Assembly: GCF_045862395.1 (NCBI RefSeq) | Contig: NZ_AP023087.1 | Location: forward strand, 372,001 to 436,000 | Length of the DNA stretch: 64,000 nucleotides | DNA from: Marinicellulosiphila megalodicopiae | GTDB taxonomy: Bacteria > Pseudomonadota > Gammaproteobacteria > Pseudomonadales > Natronospirillaceae | Direction: 5' to 3' | Shown: piece by piece, positions 60,582-64,000 of the stretch | How positions within the stretch are numbered: position 1 is the stretch's first letter | Layout of the letters: each line of letters starts with the position of its first letter | The notes under the pieces: model-generated | What the model saw: only the letters and a program-made list of their open reading frames with translations | Told to the model about the DNA's origin: nothing | Databases searched by the model: none | Made by a program: the position numbers and the translations under genes

Positions 60582-61187
60582 TTACCAATTCATTTTGTGG
60601 CCAGAATCGGTTTTGGCTTTTAAGTACGATTCGTTATCGTGTTTTAAATGCACATGCGTCTGGCGAATCTGGTTTAAGGTAATCGGGCTATTTGCAAAGA
60701 TTGCTGCTTTTTTAGGATTGTTGGTCATCAAATCAATTTTGCTGACATTTAATGCGCTTAGCATATCAATAGCACATTGAAATTCACGCTGATCTTCTTC
60801 AAAGCCTAGTTTTTTATTGGCCTCGAAAGTGTTTAAGCCTTGGCTTTGTAATACATACGCATCAATTTTGTTATATAAACCAATGCCACGACCTTCTTGG
60901 CGCAAATATAAAATAATTCCGCCAGATTGCGCCATTGCATCAATGGCTTCATCTAACTGTTCACCACAATCGCAACGTGAAGAATGAAAAACATCACCTG
61001 TTAAACATTCAGAGTGAATGCGCACTAACGGGCAATCTTGCGCAGAATCGGCTTGCTTAAAAATTAAAGCAACATGTTCTTCATGTGATTCAAATCCGGT
61101 AAAACTCACGATTTGCGCATCAACATGGCTTTGTTTGCCCACTTTTAATGCAACGCGGGCTCTAACTTCGACTTTTGAGGGGATCAT
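60582..61187 (-). CDS. ribA: GTP cyclohydrolase II
   Basis: 201 residues. The zinc cysteines lie in HSECLTGDVFHSSRCDCGEQ, and the GTP-binding YLRQEGRGIGLYNKI segment follows. It opens the riboflavin pathway. It is the first gene of the ribA-reductase-cmoA-cmoB-tauE operon. Confidence 0.95.
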   Translation of the reverse strand: MIPSKVEVRARVALKVGKQSHVDAQIVSFTGFESHEEHVALIFKQADSAQDCPLVRIHSECLTGDVFHSSRCDCGEQLDEAIDAMAQSGGIILYLRQEGRGIGLYNKIDAYVLQSQGLNTFEANKKLGFEEDQREFQCAIDMLSALNVSKIDLMTNNPKKAAIFANSPITLNQIRQTHVHLKHDNESYLKAKTDSGHKMNW

Positions 61188-61370
61188 AACGACCTAAGAA
61201 TAAGTGAATAGAGTGATAAATGGGGGGAATTTCAACAAATTATAGCCCCAAATAAAAAGGCGCGTATTTTAGCAGTGTGAGCGCTGGGCGTATAGTGACT
61301 TATCGTAACTGGAGGATATGAAGATTAGGCTGCTTTGTGGGTTGCCCTAAAGGACAGTCCACATGGAAAA

Positions 61371-61907
61371 TCACTCACGATCATAAATCGCTGTGCGTAC
61401 CAGTAAGCTCGGCAACCCGCTAATGCCTGTCGTATGACCCAAAACTTGACCATTTTTAATAAACAAAATTGTCGGTGTCACCTGCACACCCCATAATTTA
61501 GAGATGATCTGGTCGTCATCATTAATGGTTTTAATGTTGGATTGCTCGCCAAAATGTCCAACCAACTCCGAGTTTTCACCGGACGCCATAGCAATCGAAA
61601 CAACCGGATAGGTTTTGACTAACTGTTTCATAGACAAGGTGGTGACTTTACAAGGAGTGCACCAAGTGGCCCAAAAATACACAACCACTAATTGGTCTTT
61701 TGACAGCAAAGTTAAATCAATTGAGTTGCCTTCAATATCAATATATTCACTTTGCGGAATATTAGCAGTAGGTAAAGTTTGGCCACGCCAATAATCTAAA
61801 GCGAAGGCAATTGAGAAAAAAACCAATGCAAAGATCAGAAAGTGTTTCATCACTTTTAATAGTTTGGTTTTAAATGATGGTGATTTTGGTTGTGCTGATT
61901 TATTCAT
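61371..61907 (-). CDS. Membrane-anchored thioredoxin-like protein (ScsD/TlpA type)
   Basis: 178 residues. One N-terminal membrane segment (HFLIFALVFFSIAFALDYW) is followed by a periplasmic thioredoxin fold with active site CTPC (C83, C86) and a cis-proline segment VTPTILF. It probably reduces or isomerises disulfides in the periplasm. The similarity is to ScsD and TlpA-like proteins; the partner protein is unknown. Confidence 0.85.
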   Translation of the reverse strand: MNKSAQPKSPSFKTKLLKVMKHFLIFALVFFSIAFALDYWRGQTLPTANIPQSEYIDIEGNSIDLTLLSKDQLVVVYFWATWCTPCKVTTLSMKQLVKTYPVVSIAMASGENSELVGHFGEQSNIKTINDDDQIISKLWGVQVTPTILFIKNGQVLGHTTGISGLPSLLVRTAIYDRE

Positions 61908-62088
61908 AAGTCTGGATTGATTCTTTGTTTAATCATGATTAGATATTTGAATGTGGATAATATTACATTTGAGTTTTAATTGCTTTTTATCGCAGGATTA
62001 ATATTCAATTAAACTCGGATACTTTTTAGAATATTTAATTGAAAAATTGAAACTAGTAATCCTAGTTATGTATATTGTTGTCACTTGA

Positions 62089-62682
62089 TTATTTTCGCGC
62101 GAACGGAAATTTGTGGTTTAATTCTTCATAAAATGAATAACTCTCTGCATATCCTGAAAATGTAGACTCATCTTTTAAACAAAATCCCATAATATAGAGT
62201 TCATTTGACTTAAGTGAGCTTTGAGGAGGTGATGATGATTTAACCTTATAAGGCATTTTAGGGTGAGACTCACTAAATATATTATTAAAGTCTACAGAAC
62301 CATAATCAAAAGACTCATCGTTTTTATTTAATCCCTCTGGATATAATTTTTTATAATCCACTTCTGATAAAATTAGATAATTTTCTTGTCTAATACCGGT
62401 TTTGTGTTTTTTTAATGTCATATAATTATTACCAGAATGCGAAAAATGACAATATCCCAATAAGAATCGATCATCCTTATATTTAAAATCTAAATCGAAG
62501 TGACCATATTTTTTTAAAGGTAATTTTAAAATATTGTCATAAAATTCAATCAGTTTCGTTTCTCCTGTTTCGTTATCAATATAAGTAACAGACTCAGGCT
62601 TCTCTGTTAAAAACTCAATATAGACAGCACCTTTACAGCTTGTTAGTAGAGCAATGTATATTAATAGGCTTAGTTTTTTCAT
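62089..62682 (-). CDS. Predicted lipoprotein of unknown function
   Basis: 197 residues. The signal peptide ends LLTSC, a good lipobox. The mature part is rich in charged and aromatic residues with two further cysteines and no recognised domain. Very low GC, and it stands alone. Confidence 0.65.
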   Translation of the reverse strand: MKKLSLLIYIALLTSCKGAVYIEFLTEKPESVTYIDNETGETKLIEFYDNILKLPLKKYGHFDLDFKYKDDRFLLGYCHFSHSGNNYMTLKKHKTGIRQENYLILSEVDYKKLYPEGLNKNDESFDYGSVDFNNIFSESHPKMPYKVKSSSPPQSSLKSNELYIMGFCLKDESTFSGYAESYSFYEELNHKFPFARK

Positions 62683-62857
62683 TGTGTAAATCCGTATTTT
62701 TTAAATTTGAATAGTTCAAGGAATTGTTAATGTGATGAATTAACTAGGGTGCTAGATAGTGGATAAAGTTCCGTGAAGGTAGGATTGTTTTTAAAGTAAG
62801 AAATGAACTTGCCTACATGACTGTAGGCAAGAGTGGAGTTTTTTTTCAAAAAACTAA

Positions 62858-64000
62858 CTAGTCAGGTTTTTTAGGTTTTTTCTCCCCCAAGAAAAAAGCA
62901 TCCGCCTTTGTCTTGCTCGTTAAACTTTTTTCTAAACTAGAGATCTGTTCTCCTAAATGTTTAACACGTTCCCAAATATCATGGTCCATATCTAACTTAT
63001 GCTTCATGGCACTAACCACTGGTAATAAAGACGTGGTAATCGCATCGCCCATAGAATTTAAAACTTTGTCCATTCCAGGTACGGGTTGATTGATTACTTC
63101 TACGTGCATGCTTGCTGCGCTTAATAATTGTGTTAAGTGTTTAAGCTCTTGAGTGATGGGCAATAAATTATTTGGTTTTTCAATTAACATTGATTGATTA
63201 ATATTAATTAAGCCATCGTTAATTTTAGCCACTTGGTTAGCAAGTTTGGTGGCTGAGTCAGCTTCGTCGCCACCCATACTTTGAATGCGTGCATAATCTT
63301 GTTTGATTTGCTTCCAACGAATTTTTTCGTCATCAGTCAAACTATTATTAAGCTCGCCTAACTTTAATAAGTTTTCTTCAGCGCCTGTGGTTAGGGTTTG
63401 TGCTTCACCTACATAATGATCTCGAATCAAGTCGTTTAATTCTTTCTCATTCATAATGCCGCTTATTTTCTCGGCCATTTTACTCATGTTTCGATAACTG
63501 CCTTGTAATTTAAACGAAGGCTCTATTCTATATTTGTCATCTTGAGCGGCTGAAATAATATATTGCTGATTGACTTTTAGTACCACTTCTTGCACTTTAT
63601 ATAATTTTTTAAGCACGTCTAAAATTTCTTTTACTTCTGCTGAACTATATCCGTGTTCTAATTCAGTGGTGGCTATATTTTCACCTTCAGCCATACGCAT
63701 AAACTTGTATACGTCTTCTAAATTACGCGTGGCTAATGGTGCTAATATTGAGTTGGCGGTTAAACAGTTTTCGATGTAACTCATTGAGAATTGTTTTTCG
63801 CGTCCACTTAATACATCACCTAAGTTATAAATGTCGGCACGGTTAGCCAGCATGTCAGGAATTTTAAATGACTCACCCGATTCTGTATAAGGGTTGCCTG
63901 CCATAATCACACAGAATTTTTTACCGCGTAAATCGTATGTTTTACTTTTACCTTTCCATACACCGTCGATACGACGTGAGCCATCACATAAAGAAATAAA
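62858..64000 (-). CDS. C-terminal part of a large DUF3686/AAA 'DNA repair ATPase' (5' partial)
   Basis: The minus-strand frame is open to the right edge; 380 residues are visible. They include LCDGSRRIDGVWKGKSKTYD, KFCVIMAGNPYTESGESF and IPDMLANRADIYNLGDVLSG. These match the AAA+ C-terminal region of long bacterial proteins annotated as DNA repair ATPases with a DUF3686 domain. Helical, coiled-coil-like sequence follows and the tail is lysine-rich (EKKPKKPD). The ATPase motifs themselves lie outside the window. The role in repair is by annotation only. Confidence 0.75.
   Translation of the reverse strand, partial: FISLCDGSRRIDGVWKGKSKTYDLRGKKFCVIMAGNPYTESGESFKIPDMLANRADIYNLGDVLSGREKQFSMSYIENCLTANSILAPLATRNLEDVYKFMRMAEGENIATTELEHGYSSAEVKEILDVLKKLYKVQEVVLKVNQQYIISAAQDDKYRIEPSFKLQGSYRNMSKMAEKISGIMNEKELNDLIRDHYVGEAQTLTTGAEENLLKLGELNNSLTDDEKIRWKQIKQDYARIQSMGGDEADSATKLANQVAKINDGLININQSMLIEKPNNLLPITQELKHLTQLLSAASMHVEVINQPVPGMDKVLNSMGDAITTSLLPVVSAMKHKLDMDHDIWERVKHLGEQISSLEKSLTSKTKADAFFLGEKKPKKPD

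Overview
The window comes from a low-GC gammaproteobacterial chromosome. This is supported by a complete 16S-tRNAIle-tRNAAla-23S-5S operon, the PilS/PilR pair, FlgP/FlgT, CmoA/CmoB, a YejABEF-type transporter and a RibA-type GTP cyclohydrolase II. Secreted multi-domain DUF1592/DUF1552 proteins and a polar-flagellum FlgP/FlgT pair suggest a marine member, perhaps near the Oceanospirillales. That placement is inference; I could not run a 16S search.

Layout. 1-3.9 kb: a secreted PKD/cytochrome-like DUF1587-1595-1592-1588-1585 protein (5' end outside the window) and its Tat-exported DUF1552 partner. 3.9-8.5 kb: AT-rich accessory DNA with structured repeats and a convincing integron attC site. Four same-strand single genes (HEPN protein, small membrane protein, SRPBCC protein, lipoprotein) look like a decaying cassette cluster without an integrase. 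8.7-18 kb: DUF2306 protein, AraC regulator facing a 49-residue membrane protein, DUF2986, pilR and pilS separated by a 91-bp tandem repeat made from the pilS tail, nadE, and an extracellular nuclease. 18-24.2 kb: rRNA operon with promoter, boxA-like sites, a structured trailer and a terminator. 24.2-33 kb: waaA, poorly characterised secreted proteins, a methyltransferase, DUF2058, cca and a TraF-like outer-membrane protein. 33-45.5 kb: sigma-28 promoter with flgP-flgT, yejABEF with an EI24 protein, an ABC-F ATPase, a P-loop kinase-like protein and a KefB-like antiporter. 45.5-47 kb: a complete IS1595-family element and an orphan HTH gene. 47.3-50.3 kb: mtnD, mtnA and adenine deaminase, which together recycle the two halves of methylthioadenosine.

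52.6-57 kb is the most interesting part. A compact retron lies between two copies of a hairpin repeat. It has a promoter, a structured RNA with msr-like hairpins and a long msd-like hairpin, a 48-residue lysine-rich amphipathic peptide, an XRE-type HTH protein, and a reverse transcriptase with NAxxH, YVDD and VTG signatures. The peptide resembles membrane-active SOS toxins such as TisB and could be the real effector, with the HTH protein as its brake. Next to it are a frameshifted NHL-repeat gene, a fragment of a second copy of that gene, and another HEPN-like gene.

57-61.2 kb is a tightly packed minus-strand operon: ribA, a 2Fe-2S flavoreductase, cmoA, cmoB, then a TauE-type permease. The window ends with a TlpA/ScsD-like thioredoxin, a lipoprotein and the C-terminal part of a large DUF3686-type ATPase.
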